A stretch of DNA of 6,746 nucleotides from DATCSE01 sp036568605 (GCA_036568605.1 DATCSE010000275.1:1-6746); one strand, 5' to 3'; numbered from the stretch's first letter, positions 1 to 6,107 are shown. Numbers and translations: made by a program. Notes: generated by a model from the sequence alone, not told the origin.

Positions 1-1255
1 CTACGTATCGTTCGAGGTCACGCTGTCCACCGAGGCCGACCAGATCGCGATCGCGCCGGGCTACCTGCAGCGCGAATGGACCGAAGGCGCGCGGCGCTAT
101 TTCCACTACCGGATGGATGCGCCGATCGCGAACTTCTTCGCGTTCCAGTCGGGCCGCTATGCGGTGCGCCAGGACGTGTGGCACCGCGAAGGCGGGAGCA
201 CGCCGGACGGCAACGCCGGCGACGTCCCGCTCGAGATCTACTACCAGCGCGGCCACGAGTTCAACCTCGATTCGATGCTGGCCGCGACGAAGGCCGCGCT
301 CAGCTACGACAGCCGCAACTTCGGCCCCTACCAGTACCGCCAGTTCCGCATCATCGAGTTCCCGCGCTACGAGACCTTCGCGCAGTCGTTCCCGAACACG
401 ATCCCGTACTCGGAAGGCATAGGGTTCATCGCGCGCGTGCGGCCCGACGACCTCAAGGACATCGACTACCCTTACTACGTGACCGCGCACGAGGTCGCGC
501 ACCAGTGGTGGGGCCACCAGGTGATGAGCGGCGATGTGCAAGGGGGCTCGATGCTGGTCGAGAGCCTGGCGCAGTACTCGGCGCTGATGGTGATGAAGGA
601 GCGCGTCGGTCCGCAGAAGATGCGCCGCTTCCTCGCGTACGAGCTGAACCGCTACCTGATCGGCCGTGCGACGGAGCAGAAGAAGGAGCTGCCGCTGTCG
701 CGCGTCGAGGATCAGCCGTACATCCACTATGCCAAGGGCAGCCTCGTGATGTACCTGCTCGCCGACATGATCGGCGAGGACAAGCTGAACCAGGCGATCC
801 GCCGCTTCCGCGACGACCATGCGTTCCAGGGGCCGCCGTACCCGAGCACGAGCGAATTCGTGGCGCGCGTCCGCGAGGTCACGCCGCCCGAGATGCAGTA
901 CCTGATCGACGACCTGTTCGAGCGCATCGTGCTGTACGACAACCGCGCCGTCAGCGCGAGCGCGAAGGCGCTGCCCGGCGGGCGCTGGGAAGTCACGATG
1001 AAGCTGGTCGCGAAGAAGCGCGTGGCCGACGAGCTGGGCAAGGAGAGCGACGCGGCGCTGGCCGATTTCATCGACGTCGGCGTGCTCGACGCCAACGGCG
1101 ACCCGATCGCCGTCGAGCGCCGCAAGTTCGATCGCGAGGAGACGACCGTCACGCTGGTCGTAGACCGCAAGCCCGCGAAAGCCGGCATCGACCCGCTGAA
1201 CAAGCTGATCGACCGCACGCCGAAGGACAACACGGTCACGGTCGGCGGGCTTTGA
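1..1255 (+). CDS. M1-family zinc aminopeptidase domain, C-terminal part of a probable ABC-2 permease/peptidase fusion (5' partial)
   Basis: The frame is open from the window edge (first full codon at position 2) to TGA at 1253-1255, giving 417 visible residues; the true start lies upstream, and the ATG at 113 is internal. The zinc site is HEVAHQWWGHQ, with the two histidines and catalytic Glu encoded at 488-502. The third ligand is probably the Glu of VESLAQYSA at 560-562, and the M1 catalytic Tyr lies in IHYAKGS (codon 728-730). The usual GxMEN substrate motif is replaced by a stretch ending in PYSEGIGF. This pattern, with DDLFERIVLYDNRA near the end, resembles the large (~1200-residue) membrane proteins in which an ABC-2 permease half precedes an M1 peptidase domain. 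That fusion is inferred, because no transmembrane part is visible here. The family should act at the inner membrane, hydrolysing peptide N-termini; its substrate is unknown. The ABC ATPase partner would be expected upstream. Confidence 0.9.
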   Translation, partial: YVSFEVTLSTEADQIAIAPGYLQREWTEGARRYFHYRMDAPIANFFAFQSGRYAVRQDVWHREGGSTPDGNAGDVPLEIYYQRGHEFNLDSMLAATKAALSYDSRNFGPYQYRQFRIIEFPRYETFAQSFPNTIPYSEGIGFIARVRPDDLKDIDYPYYVTAHEVAHQWWGHQVMSGDVQGGSMLVESLAQYSALMVMKERVGPQKMRRFLAYELNRYLIGRATEQKKELPLSRVEDQPYIHYAKGSLVMYLLADMIGEDKLNQAIRRFRDDHAFQGPPYPSTSEFVARVREVTPPEMQYLIDDLFERIVLYDNRAVSASAKALPGGRWEVTMKLVAKKRVADELGKESDAALADFIDVGVLDANGDPIAVERRKFDREETTVTLVVDRKPAKAGIDPLNKLIDRTPKDNTVTVGGL

Positions 1256-1292
1256 CGCAGCCGCGATGCGCGCGAACCGCGCCCGGGGTTTC

Positions 1293-1298
1293 TAGAAT
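1293..1298 (+). promoter_or_regulatory. Possible -10 element (TAGAAT) upstream of the TPR gene
   Basis: TAGAAT lies 54 bp before the TPR start codon, in the 97-bp gap after the peptidase gene, inside an AT-richer patch of otherwise GC-rich sequence. No good -35 hexamer lies 16-18 bp upstream. The TTGACG at 1252-1257 is 35 bp away, which is too far. The -10 call is therefore tentative. Confidence 0.25.
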
Positions 1299-1340
1299 CC
1301 GCGGGTAGCCGCCAGAGAGCGGCACGACCGCGACCTTTGC

Positions 1341-1346
1341 GAGGGA
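1341..1346 (+). promoter_or_regulatory. Ribosome binding site for the TPR gene
   Basis: The purine-rich GAGGGA ends 6 bases before the ATG at 1353. It supports that start over any internal methionine. Confidence 0.6.
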
Positions 1347-1352
1347 ACCCCC

Positions 1353-2102
1353 ATGCCCGTTCTTGCCGGCTTCATCCACCTGGCGATCGCCTGCTACTTC
1401 GGCGTGCACGCAATCCGCAGCGGGCAGCCGCTGTACTGGCTGTTCGTGCTGTTCGCGTTCCCGCTGCTGGGCAGCATCGTCTATTTCTTCGCGCTGTACC
1501 TGCCTTCGATGCGCTACACGCGCGGCGGCATCAAGGCGGCACGCGCGATCAACACGCTGATCGACCCGAACCGCGAGCTGCGCGAGGCGACGATGGAATT
1601 CGACCGCACACCCACCGCGTACAACCGCTCGCGGCTCGCCGCCGCGCTGCTCGCGAAAGGCGATGTCGACCAGGCGATCGTCCACTACCGCGAGGCGGCG
1701 AGCGGCCCCTACGCGACCGACGTCTCGTTCCTGACAGGCCTGGCCGGCGCGCAGCTGCAAGGCGGCCGTTTCGGCGAAGCAGCCGACACCTTGCAACGTT
1801 TGTTCGACGCGCATCCCGATCAGCGCCGCGGCACCCCCGCGCTGATGCACGCCGAAGCGGTCGCAGGTGCCGGCCGGCCCGAGGCCCGCGCGGTCTTCGA
1901 AGCGGTGATCGCCGCCGACAACTCGACCGAAGCGCGCTGCAAGTACGGCCAGTTCCTGCTGCGCCAGGGCGACGCGGCCGGCGCGCGGCGCGCTTTCGAG
2001 GCCGTGCTCGAGCATGCGCGTCAGGGCCACCAGCATTCGCGCGAGCTCAACCGCGACTGGATAGCCGAGGCGAAGAGCGCGCTGAAGCAGCTCGAGGCCT
2101 GA
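1353..2102 (+). CDS. Membrane-anchored tetratricopeptide-repeat protein
   Basis: This is a 249-residue protein of unknown specific function. Two hydrophobic helices occupy about residues 3-20 and 26-49 and are separated by a short polar turn (IRSGQP). The arrangement resembles the two-helix anchor found before phospholipase D-like and some TPR proteins. The rest is soluble and helical. Pairs of helices with TPR-like Gly/Ala spacing appear at about residues 90-110 (LLAKGDVDQAIVHYREA), 124-150 (LQGGRFGEAADTLQRLF) and 190-220 (LLRQGDAAGARRAFEAVLEHA). The last has the classic A-G-D-x-A-x-A-R-x-x-F-E pattern. TPR arrays scaffold protein-protein contacts, so a membrane-bound adaptor is likely; partners are unknown. 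A GAGGGA ribosome site decides the start. It is 97 bp from the peptidase gene and 117 bp from the phosphatase gene, so it may be transcribed alone. Confidence 0.88.
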   Translation: MPVLAGFIHLAIACYFGVHAIRSGQPLYWLFVLFAFPLLGSIVYFFALYLPSMRYTRGGIKAARAINTLIDPNRELREATMEFDRTPTAYNRSRLAAALLAKGDVDQAIVHYREAASGPYATDVSFLTGLAGAQLQGGRFGEAADTLQRLFDAHPDQRRGTPALMHAEAVAGAGRPEARAVFEAVIAADNSTEARCKYGQFLLRQGDAAGARRAFEAVLEHARQGHQHSRELNRDWIAEAKSALKQLEA

Positions 2103-2168
2103 TCGCCGCGCGTGTTCGAAACAGGGCTGAAAAAGGCCTTGCCGCGCACGCGCCCGGTGCAGCGTCCC

Positions 2169-2174
2169 TACAAT
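2169..2174 (+). promoter_or_regulatory. Possible -10 element (TACAAT) upstream of the PHP phosphatase gene
   Basis: TACAAT matches the sigma-70 -10 consensus at five of six positions and lies 45 bp before the preferred start at 2220. The nearest -35-like hexamer, TTGCCG at 2139-2144, is 24 bp upstream, which is too far for a normal promoter. If active, transcription would begin near 2181. That would exclude the longer GTG-initiated reading frame from 2112 and favour 2220 (or a leaderless GTG at 2181). Confidence 0.35.
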
Positions 2175-2219
2175 CGCGTCGTGGACAAAGATGTCGTCCT
2201 GAATGTCCCGACCCGCTGG

Positions 2220-3086
2220 ATGAACGCCGACCTGCACTGCCATTCCGTCGTGTCCGACGGCACCCTGGAGCCGGAGGCGCTGGCCGCGCGTGCGAAGGCC
2301 AACGGCGTCGAGCTGTGGGCATTGACCGACCATGACGAGATCGGCGGCCAGCACCGCGCGCGCAATGCAGCGCTCGCGCTCGGCATGGAGTACCTGACCG
2401 GCACGGAGATCTCGGTGACCTTCGCCGGCACCACGGTGCACATCGTCGGACTGGGCTTCGATGCGGACGATCCGGCGCTGGTTGCGGGCCTGCAGGCCAC
2501 GCGCGGCGGCCGCCACGAGCGCGCGCTCGAAATGGCCGAAGGGCTCGCGCAGGTCGGCATCCACGGCACCTACGCCGGCGCGCTGCAGTACGCCGGCAAC
2601 CCGGAGCTGATCGCGCGCACGCACTTTGCGCGCCACCTGGTCGACACCGGCGTCTGCTGCGACACGCAGGAGGTGTTCCGGCGCTTCCTGGTCGAAGGCA
2701 AGCCGGGTTTCGTGCCGCATCGCTGGGCGACGCTGAAGAACGCGGTCAGCTGGATCACCGACGCCGGGGGCATCGCGGTGATCGCGCACCCGGCGCGCTA
2801 CAAGTTCACCGCGAACGAGGAATACGCGCTGTTCACCGAGTTCAAGGCGCACGGCGGCCGCGGCGTCGAGGTCGTGACCGGCAGCCACAGCAGCGCCGAC
2901 GCGCAGCGCTACACCGAGACCGCGCTCGAGTTCGACCTGCTCGCGTCGCGCGGCAGCGACTTCCACAGCCCGAACGAGAGCCACGTCGATCTCGGCACCT
3001 TGCCGGCGCTGCCGGCGCAGCTGACCCCGGTGTGGGAAGCGCTGGCCGACCGCATCCACCGACCGGACCGACCGGTCACCGCGTGA
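2220..3086 (+). CDS. rnm: PHP-domain 3',5'-nucleoside bisphosphate phosphatase / RNase AM (YciV/TrpH) homologue
   Basis: This 288-residue cytoplasmic metalloenzyme belongs to the PHP family that includes E. coli RNase AM (YciV) and a characterised 3',5'-bisphosphate phosphatase from Chromobacterium. Those enzymes hydrolyse short oligoribonucleotides or pAp-type nucleotides at a multi-metal centre. Metal-ligand motifs are all present in order: DLHCHS (H6, H8), D13, TDHD (D37-D39), GTEIS (E63), H74, ARTHFARH (H135), IAHP (H190) and SDFH (D247, H249). Length matches the family (about 290). I chose ATG 2220 because it gives the typical MNADLHCHS opening. In-frame GTGs at 2112 and 2181 would add 36 or 13 residues without resemblance to the family, and the -10-like TACAAT falls between them. 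No clear Shine-Dalgarno precedes 2220, so the exact start is uncertain. It is first in a three-gene operon with the transporter 25 bp downstream and yciO beyond. Confidence 0.93.
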   Translation: MNADLHCHSVVSDGTLEPEALAARAKANGVELWALTDHDEIGGQHRARNAALALGMEYLTGTEISVTFAGTTVHIVGLGFDADDPALVAGLQATRGGRHERALEMAEGLAQVGIHGTYAGALQYAGNPELIARTHFARHLVDTGVCCDTQEVFRRFLVEGKPGFVPHRWATLKNAVSWITDAGGIAVIAHPARYKFTANEEYALFTEFKAHGGRGVEVVTGSHSSADAQRYTETALEFDLLASRGSDFHSPNESHVDLGTLPALPAQLTPVWEALADRIHRPDRPVTA

Positions 3087-3111
3087 GCACGCCGGCCGCG
3101 CGGGCTCATCG

Positions 3112-4080
3112 ATGAGCGCGGCCAACGCGCTGGCCGCATCGAGCGCATCCGGCGCGCGGGCGAACCCGGCGCTGGGGATCGCGCTGGTGCTGCTGATGGC
3201 CGCCTGCTTCGCGGTCTCCGACACGACCATCAAGTACCTGGGCGCATTCGTGCCGGTGATTTTCCTGCTGTGGGCACGCTACCTGTTCCAGGCGAGCGTG
3301 ATGGCGCTGTGGCTCGCGCGACGCGGCCTCGCGGGGTTTCGCACCGCGCACCCGAAGTTCCAGGGGGTGCGCGGTGCGCTGCTGCTGTTCACCAGCGCGA
3401 TGGCGTTCTTCGGGCTGCAGGTGATGCCGGTGGCCGAGTTCACCGCGCTGGGCATGCTGACGCCGGTGATCGTCACGCTGATCGCGGCGCTGGTGTTGCG
3501 CGAGCCGGTGGGCTGGCTGCGCTGGCTGCTGGTGTGGGGCGGCTTCGTCGGCGCGCTGATCGTGATCCGGCCCGGCAGCGGCGTGTTCGGCTGGGAAGCG
3601 CTGTTCCCGCTGCTGATGGCCCTGTGCTACGGATGCTTCCAGGTGCTGACCGGCAAGCTTGCCGCGCTCGAGAGCCCGTACACGACACAGTTCTACACCG
3701 GCTTCTCGGGCATGCTGCTGCTGACGCCGTTCCTGCTGCCGTCGGCCGGCGCGATCGCCGCGAGCCTGCGCGAGGTACCGGCCGGGCACTGGCTGCTGGT
3801 GCTGGTGATCGGGCTGTTCGCGACCAGCGGCCACCTGTTCCTGATCTTCGCCTACGGCCATGCGCCGAGCGCGACGCTGATGCCGTTCACCTACACGCAG
3901 ATCGCGTTCGCGCTGATCGTCGGCTGGGTCGTGTTCCAGCACGTGCCGGACGGCTGGGCCTGGGTCGGCATGGGCGTGATCGCGCTGTGCGGGGGCGCGA
4001 GCGCCTGGCTCAACGTGCGCGGGGGACCGCCGCGCGCGCATCCGGACTCGGCGGTCGCCGCCGACACGATCGCCGATTGA
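3112..4080 (+). CDS. EamA/DMT-superfamily transporter, ten transmembrane helices
   Basis: This is a 322-residue inner-membrane protein with two tandem EamA repeats, at about residues 20-150 and 165-300. Hydrophobic helices begin at about residue 21 (LGIALVLLMAACFAVSDTTI) and recur about ten times, as expected for a drug/metabolite transporter. Family landmarks include the first-helix pattern ending DTTIKYL, an ALVLREPVGWLRW turn closing the first repeat (equivalent to the usual L-x-E-x-x-x motif), and FAYGHAPSATLMPFTYTQIAFA near the start of the second repeat's last helices. The N-terminal ~18 residues are Ala/Ser-rich and the C-terminal ~25 polar residues are a cytoplasmic tail. DMT proteins usually export small metabolites or amino acids, but substrate cannot be read from sequence. 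The start lacks a strong ribosome site, and translation may be coupled to the phosphatase gene ending 25 bp upstream. Its position between RNase AM and YciO genes hints at co-expression, not necessarily shared function. Confidence 0.92.
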   Translation: MSAANALAASSASGARANPALGIALVLLMAACFAVSDTTIKYLGAFVPVIFLLWARYLFQASVMALWLARRGLAGFRTAHPKFQGVRGALLLFTSAMAFFGLQVMPVAEFTALGMLTPVIVTLIAALVLREPVGWLRWLLVWGGFVGALIVIRPGSGVFGWEALFPLLMALCYGCFQVLTGKLAALESPYTTQFYTGFSGMLLLTPFLLPSAGAIAASLREVPAGHWLLVLVIGLFATSGHLFLIFAYGHAPSATLMPFTYTQIAFALIVGWVVFQHVPDGWAWVGMGVIALCGGASAWLNVRGGPPRAHPDSAVAADTIAD

Positions 4081-4095
4081 GGCGGCCCGCACGCG

Positions 4096-4731
4096 ATGTC
4101 CCAATACTTCGAAGTCCACCCCGACAACCCGCAGCCGCGCCTGCTGAAACAAGCGGTGCAGATCTTGCACGCGGGCGGCATCGCGGCGATTCCGACCGAC
4201 TCGAGCTACGCGCTGGTCTGCCACCTCGACGACAAGGCCGCCGCCGAGAATCTGCGGCGGATCCGCGGCGTCGACGACAAGCACCACCTCACCTTGCTGT
4301 GCCGCGACCTCAGCGAACTCGCGAGCTACGCCCGCGTCGACAACAAGCAGTACCGGCTGCTCAAGCTCGGCACGCCGGGGCCGTTCACGTTCATCCTCGA
4401 AGCGACCAAGGAAGTGCCGCGCCGCGTGTCGCATCCGTCGCGCCGCACGATAGGCCTGCGCGTGCCCGAGCATGCGGTGACGCAGGCGCTGCTCGAACTG
4501 CTGGGCCAGCCGCTGATCGCGACCACGCTGATCGCGCCCGGCGAGCATGACCCGATGAACGACCCGCATGCGATCCGCGAGCGCTTCCAGAAGTCGATCC
4601 AGGCGGTCGTCGACGCCGGCGCCTGCCCGATGCAGCCGACCACCGTGATCGACCTGACCAGCGAGACGCCGGCGCTGATCCGCCAGGGCCGCGGCGATGC
4701 GCGTGCGCTGGGCCTGAGCGTCGAGGCCTGA
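4096..4731 (+). CDS. yciO: YciO-type Sua5/YciO/YrdC family protein (annotated L-threonylcarbamoyladenylate synthase-like)
   Basis: This 211-residue protein matches the YciO branch closely. It opens MSQYFEVHPDNPQ like E. coli YciO (206 residues) and keeps the nucleotide-pocket PTDSSYAL (residues 33-40), TLLCRDLSEL (66-75), the GTPGPFTFIL strand (92-101), TKEVPRR (104-110), RRTIGLRVP (116-124) and PTTVIDLT near the end. In TsaC/Sua5, which make threonylcarbamoyl-AMP for tRNA t6A37, the pocket has a P-S-A-N-x-S-G motif. Here the equivalent is ATTLIAPGE (142-150), as in YciO. E. coli YciO does not substitute for TsaC in vivo, so automatic labels of t6A synthase may overstate its role. The start is set by GAGGCGG at 4079-4085, overlapping the transporter stop, 10 bases from the ATG. 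It is the last gene of the phosphatase-transporter-yciO operon. Confidence 0.93.
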   Translation: MSQYFEVHPDNPQPRLLKQAVQILHAGGIAAIPTDSSYALVCHLDDKAAAENLRRIRGVDDKHHLTLLCRDLSELASYARVDNKQYRLLKLGTPGPFTFILEATKEVPRRVSHPSRRTIGLRVPEHAVTQALLELLGQPLIATTLIAPGEHDPMNDPHAIRERFQKSIQAVVDAGACPMQPTTVIDLTSETPALIRQGRGDARALGLSVEA

Positions 4732-4751
4732 TCGAATTCCTGCAGACCCGT

Positions 4752-4778
4752 TTGACAACGTCGCCGCATTGCTACTAA
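4752..4778 (+). promoter_or_regulatory. Likely sigma-70 promoter of the SPFH-Arc module
   Basis: A perfect -35 hexamer TTGACA (4752-4757) is followed 15 bp later by TACTAA (4773-4778). A TG dinucleotide one base upstream (4770-4771) makes this an extended -10. The spacer is shorter than the ideal 17. The region is much AT-richer than its surroundings. Transcription would start near 4785, inside the palindrome at 4777-4792, leaving a leader of roughly 40-50 bases. Confidence 0.55.
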
Positions 4779-4792
4779 AGTGATATCACTTT
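4777..4792. promoter_or_regulatory. Perfect 16-bp palindrome, probable repressor operator
   Basis: AAAGTGATATCACTTT is identical to its reverse complement over all 16 bases. It overlaps the 3' end of the predicted -10 and covers the expected transcription start, so a bound protein would block RNA polymerase. Symmetric sites of this kind are bound by dimeric or tetrameric regulators. The nearest candidate is the Arc-type ribbon-helix-helix protein encoded as the second gene of the same transcription unit (5761-5967). That assignment is inferred from position. A short perfect palindrome with no loop and no T-tract is not a terminator. Confidence 0.68.
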
Positions 4793-4810
4793 GACATCTC
4801 CGAGCCTTTC

Positions 4811-4817
4811 GGAAGGA
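4811..4817 (+). promoter_or_regulatory. Ribosome binding site of the SPFH gene (start ambiguous)
   Basis: GGAAGGA ends 5 bases before an in-frame GTG at 4823 and 14 bases before the ATG at 4832. A second anti-SD match, GGTGA at 4822-4826, lies 5 bases before the ATG. Both starts are credible and differ by three residues. Confidence 0.6.
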
Positions 4818-4831
4818 ACAGGGTGACGCTC

Positions 4832-5728
4832 ATGCTGAACAACAAGCAAGCCTCGCAGGAACGCGACGGCCGCTCGGCGAACGGGTTCGTCTACGCGATC
4901 GTCGGCGTGCTGATCGTGCCGGCGGTTGTGTTCTGTGTCCTGACGCGCCCGTCGCCGCTGTTCGGCCTCGTGTTCGGCATCGGCATGCTGACCACCGCGT
5001 GGTGCTTTGCCGGGCTGTACATGCTGCAGCCGAACCAGGCCGCGCTGCTGACGCTGTTCGGCAGCTACCGCGGCACCGACCGCGCCGACGGCCTGCGCTG
5101 GGCGAACCCGTTCTACGTGAAGAAGAAGATCTCGGTGCGCGCGCGCAACTTCAACAGCGAGCGGCTGAAGGTCAACGATAAGCGCGGCAACCCGATCGAG
5201 ATCGCCGCGGCCATCGTCTGGAAGGTCGACGACACCGCGCAGGCGGTCTTCGATGTCGACAACTACGAAGCCTATGTGCTGACCCAGGCCGAGTCGGCGA
5301 TCCGACATCTGGCGATGAGCTACGCCTACGACAACCTGGACGACCACGACCCGAACGCCGCGCACGAGCAGACGCTGCGCTCGGGCACCGAGGTGGTCGC
5401 GGCGGCTCTGCGCGACGAGCTGCAGGCGCGCTTCGCGCAGGCCGGCATCGTCGTCGTCGACGCGAAGCTCACGCACTTGGCCTACGCGCCCGAGATCGCC
5501 GGCACGATGCTGCGACGCCAGCAGGCGGAGGCGGTGATCTCGGCCCGTCACAAGATCGTGCAGGGCGCGGTCGGCATGGTCGAGCTTGCGCTCAACGGGC
5601 TGGCCGACCGCGGCCTGATCAGCCTGGACGACGAGCGCAAGGCCGCGATGGTCAGCAACCTGCTGGTCGTGCTGTGCTCGGACCACGACGCGGCGCCGGT
5701 GGTCAACACGGGCACGCTGTACAACTGA
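4832..5728 (+). CDS. SPFH/band-7 (prohibitin-homology) domain membrane protein
   Basis: This is a 298-residue protein (301 if GTG 4823 is used). A polar N-terminus is followed by two hydrophobic helices at about residues 19-37 and 43-64. The SPFH domain begins at LYMLQPNQAALLTLFGSYRG and continues through GLRWANPFYVKKK, the RARNFNSERLKVNDKRGNPIEI strand region and AAAIVWKVDDTAQAVFDVDNYEAYV. A helical stretch then contains EVVAAALRDELQARFAQAGIVVVDAKLTHLAYAPEIAGTMLRRQQAEA, typical of the family's coiled C-terminal arm. SPFH proteins form oligomeric inner-membrane scaffolds tied to membrane microdomains and often control proteases or stress responses; the specific role here is unknown. No NfeD partner is nearby, so it is not the usual NfeD-slipin pair. 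It has its own promoter with an overlapping palindrome and is followed 32 bp later by an Arc-type regulator, making a two-gene unit. Confidence 0.92.
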   Translation: MLNNKQASQERDGRSANGFVYAIVGVLIVPAVVFCVLTRPSPLFGLVFGIGMLTTAWCFAGLYMLQPNQAALLTLFGSYRGTDRADGLRWANPFYVKKKISVRARNFNSERLKVNDKRGNPIEIAAAIVWKVDDTAQAVFDVDNYEAYVLTQAESAIRHLAMSYAYDNLDDHDPNAAHEQTLRSGTEVVAAALRDELQARFAQAGIVVVDAKLTHLAYAPEIAGTMLRRQQAEAVISARHKIVQGAVGMVELALNGLADRGLISLDDERKAAMVSNLLVVLCSDHDAAPVVNTGTLYN

Positions 5729-5760
5729 TCGTCCCTCCCTGCCGCCGCGCCTGACGATCG

Positions 5761-5967
5761 ATGGCCAGTCCGGACAAGAAGGCCTTTCTGCTGCGCATCG
5801 ACCCGGACGTGTGGGCCGAGATCGAACGGCTGGCCGCGGCCGAGTTGCGCAGCGTCAATGCGCAGGTCGAGTACCTGCTTCGGGATGCGTTGCGCGCGCG
5901 CGGCCGCGGCACGGCGGGCACCCCATCGGGATCCGGCCGCGCGGCAATGCGCAAGCCTGGACGCTAG
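5761..5967 (+). CDS. Arc-type ribbon-helix-helix DNA-binding protein
   Basis: This 68-residue protein aligns along its core with phage P22 Arc repressor. The beta-strand is KAFLLRI (residues 7-13), helix A runs DPDVWAEIERLAAAE (14-28), then the RSVN turn (30-33, identical to Arc), and helix B runs AQVEYLLRDALRARGR (34-49). The last ~19 residues are a Gly/Ser/Arg-rich, probably disordered basic tail. RHH proteins dimerise through the strand and insert it into the DNA major groove, usually repressing their own operon. By alignment with Arc Q9/N11/R13, the outward strand side chains would be A8, L10 and R12, less polar than in Arc. The gene begins 32 bp after the SPFH stop with no strong ribosome site, so coupling is likely. 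The palindrome at 4777-4792 is its best candidate target. The tail ends at TAG 5965-5967. Confidence 0.88.
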   Translation: MASPDKKAFLLRIDPDVWAEIERLAAAELRSVNAQVEYLLRDALRARGRGTAGTPSGSGRAAMRKPGR

Positions 5968-6088
5968 TCCAGCGAATGCACCTTTCAGCGGCAACGCGCA
6001 GTTCGATGCGCAAAGAAATCGTCGCGCTTTGATCATCGCTCGATCAAGAGCCACCCGCTGATCTCGACGATTCTTCCCGCCGCCAGAC

Positions 6089-6107
6089 GACGCGGGCACG
6101 CCGCGTC
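6089..6107. repeat. Short GC-rich inverted repeat in the Arc-lipoprotein gap
   Basis: GACGCGG and CCGCGTC form a perfect 7-bp stem around a 5-base loop (GCACG). Only two T residues in a row follow it, so it is a weak terminator candidate for the SPFH-Arc unit. It could equally be a leader hairpin of the lipoprotein mRNA. The surrounding 219-bp gap (5968-6186) contains otherwise only minor inverted repeats: TTGATC/GATCAA at 6029-6047 and GCGCA/TGCGC at 5996-6011. I see no convincing promoter and no gene in it. Confidence 0.3.

Noticed and set aside
76..1308. Long + strand frame overlapping the peptidase in another phase
   Set aside because: It is Arg-rich and featureless, whereas the overlapping phase holds HExxH and the other M1 signatures.
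3060..3077. Repeated GACCG and an ACCGGT palindrome at the end of the phosphatase gene
   Set aside because: It is explained by the Arg-Pro-Asp-Arg-Pro coding sequence at the C-terminus; too short and GC-biased to call a site.
1236..3233. Very long open frame on the minus strand (665 codons), antisense to the TPR and phosphatase genes
   Set aside because: Its composition is Arg/Ala/Val/Gln-rich with no recognisable domain. It runs opposite genes with complete catalytic motifs, and is the expected shadow of GC-rich coding sequence.
3106..4758. Long minus-strand open frame (550 codons) opposite the transporter and yciO
   Set aside because: It is rich in Arg, Gln and His with low-complexity character. 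The + strand carries clear transporter and YciO proteins, so this is a frame shadow.
4791..4796. Second TTGACA as the -35 of an alternative promoter
   Set aside because: No acceptable -10 hexamer lies 15-19 bp downstream; that stretch is the ribosome-binding region.
4775..5686. Minus-strand open frame opposite the SPFH gene
   Set aside because: No motif is visible, and the SPFH domain on the + strand is unambiguous.
6089..6107. Intrinsic terminator after the SPFH-Arc unit
   Set aside because: The stem is good but no run of T follows, and it lies 120 bp after the Arc stop. I list it only as an inverted repeat.
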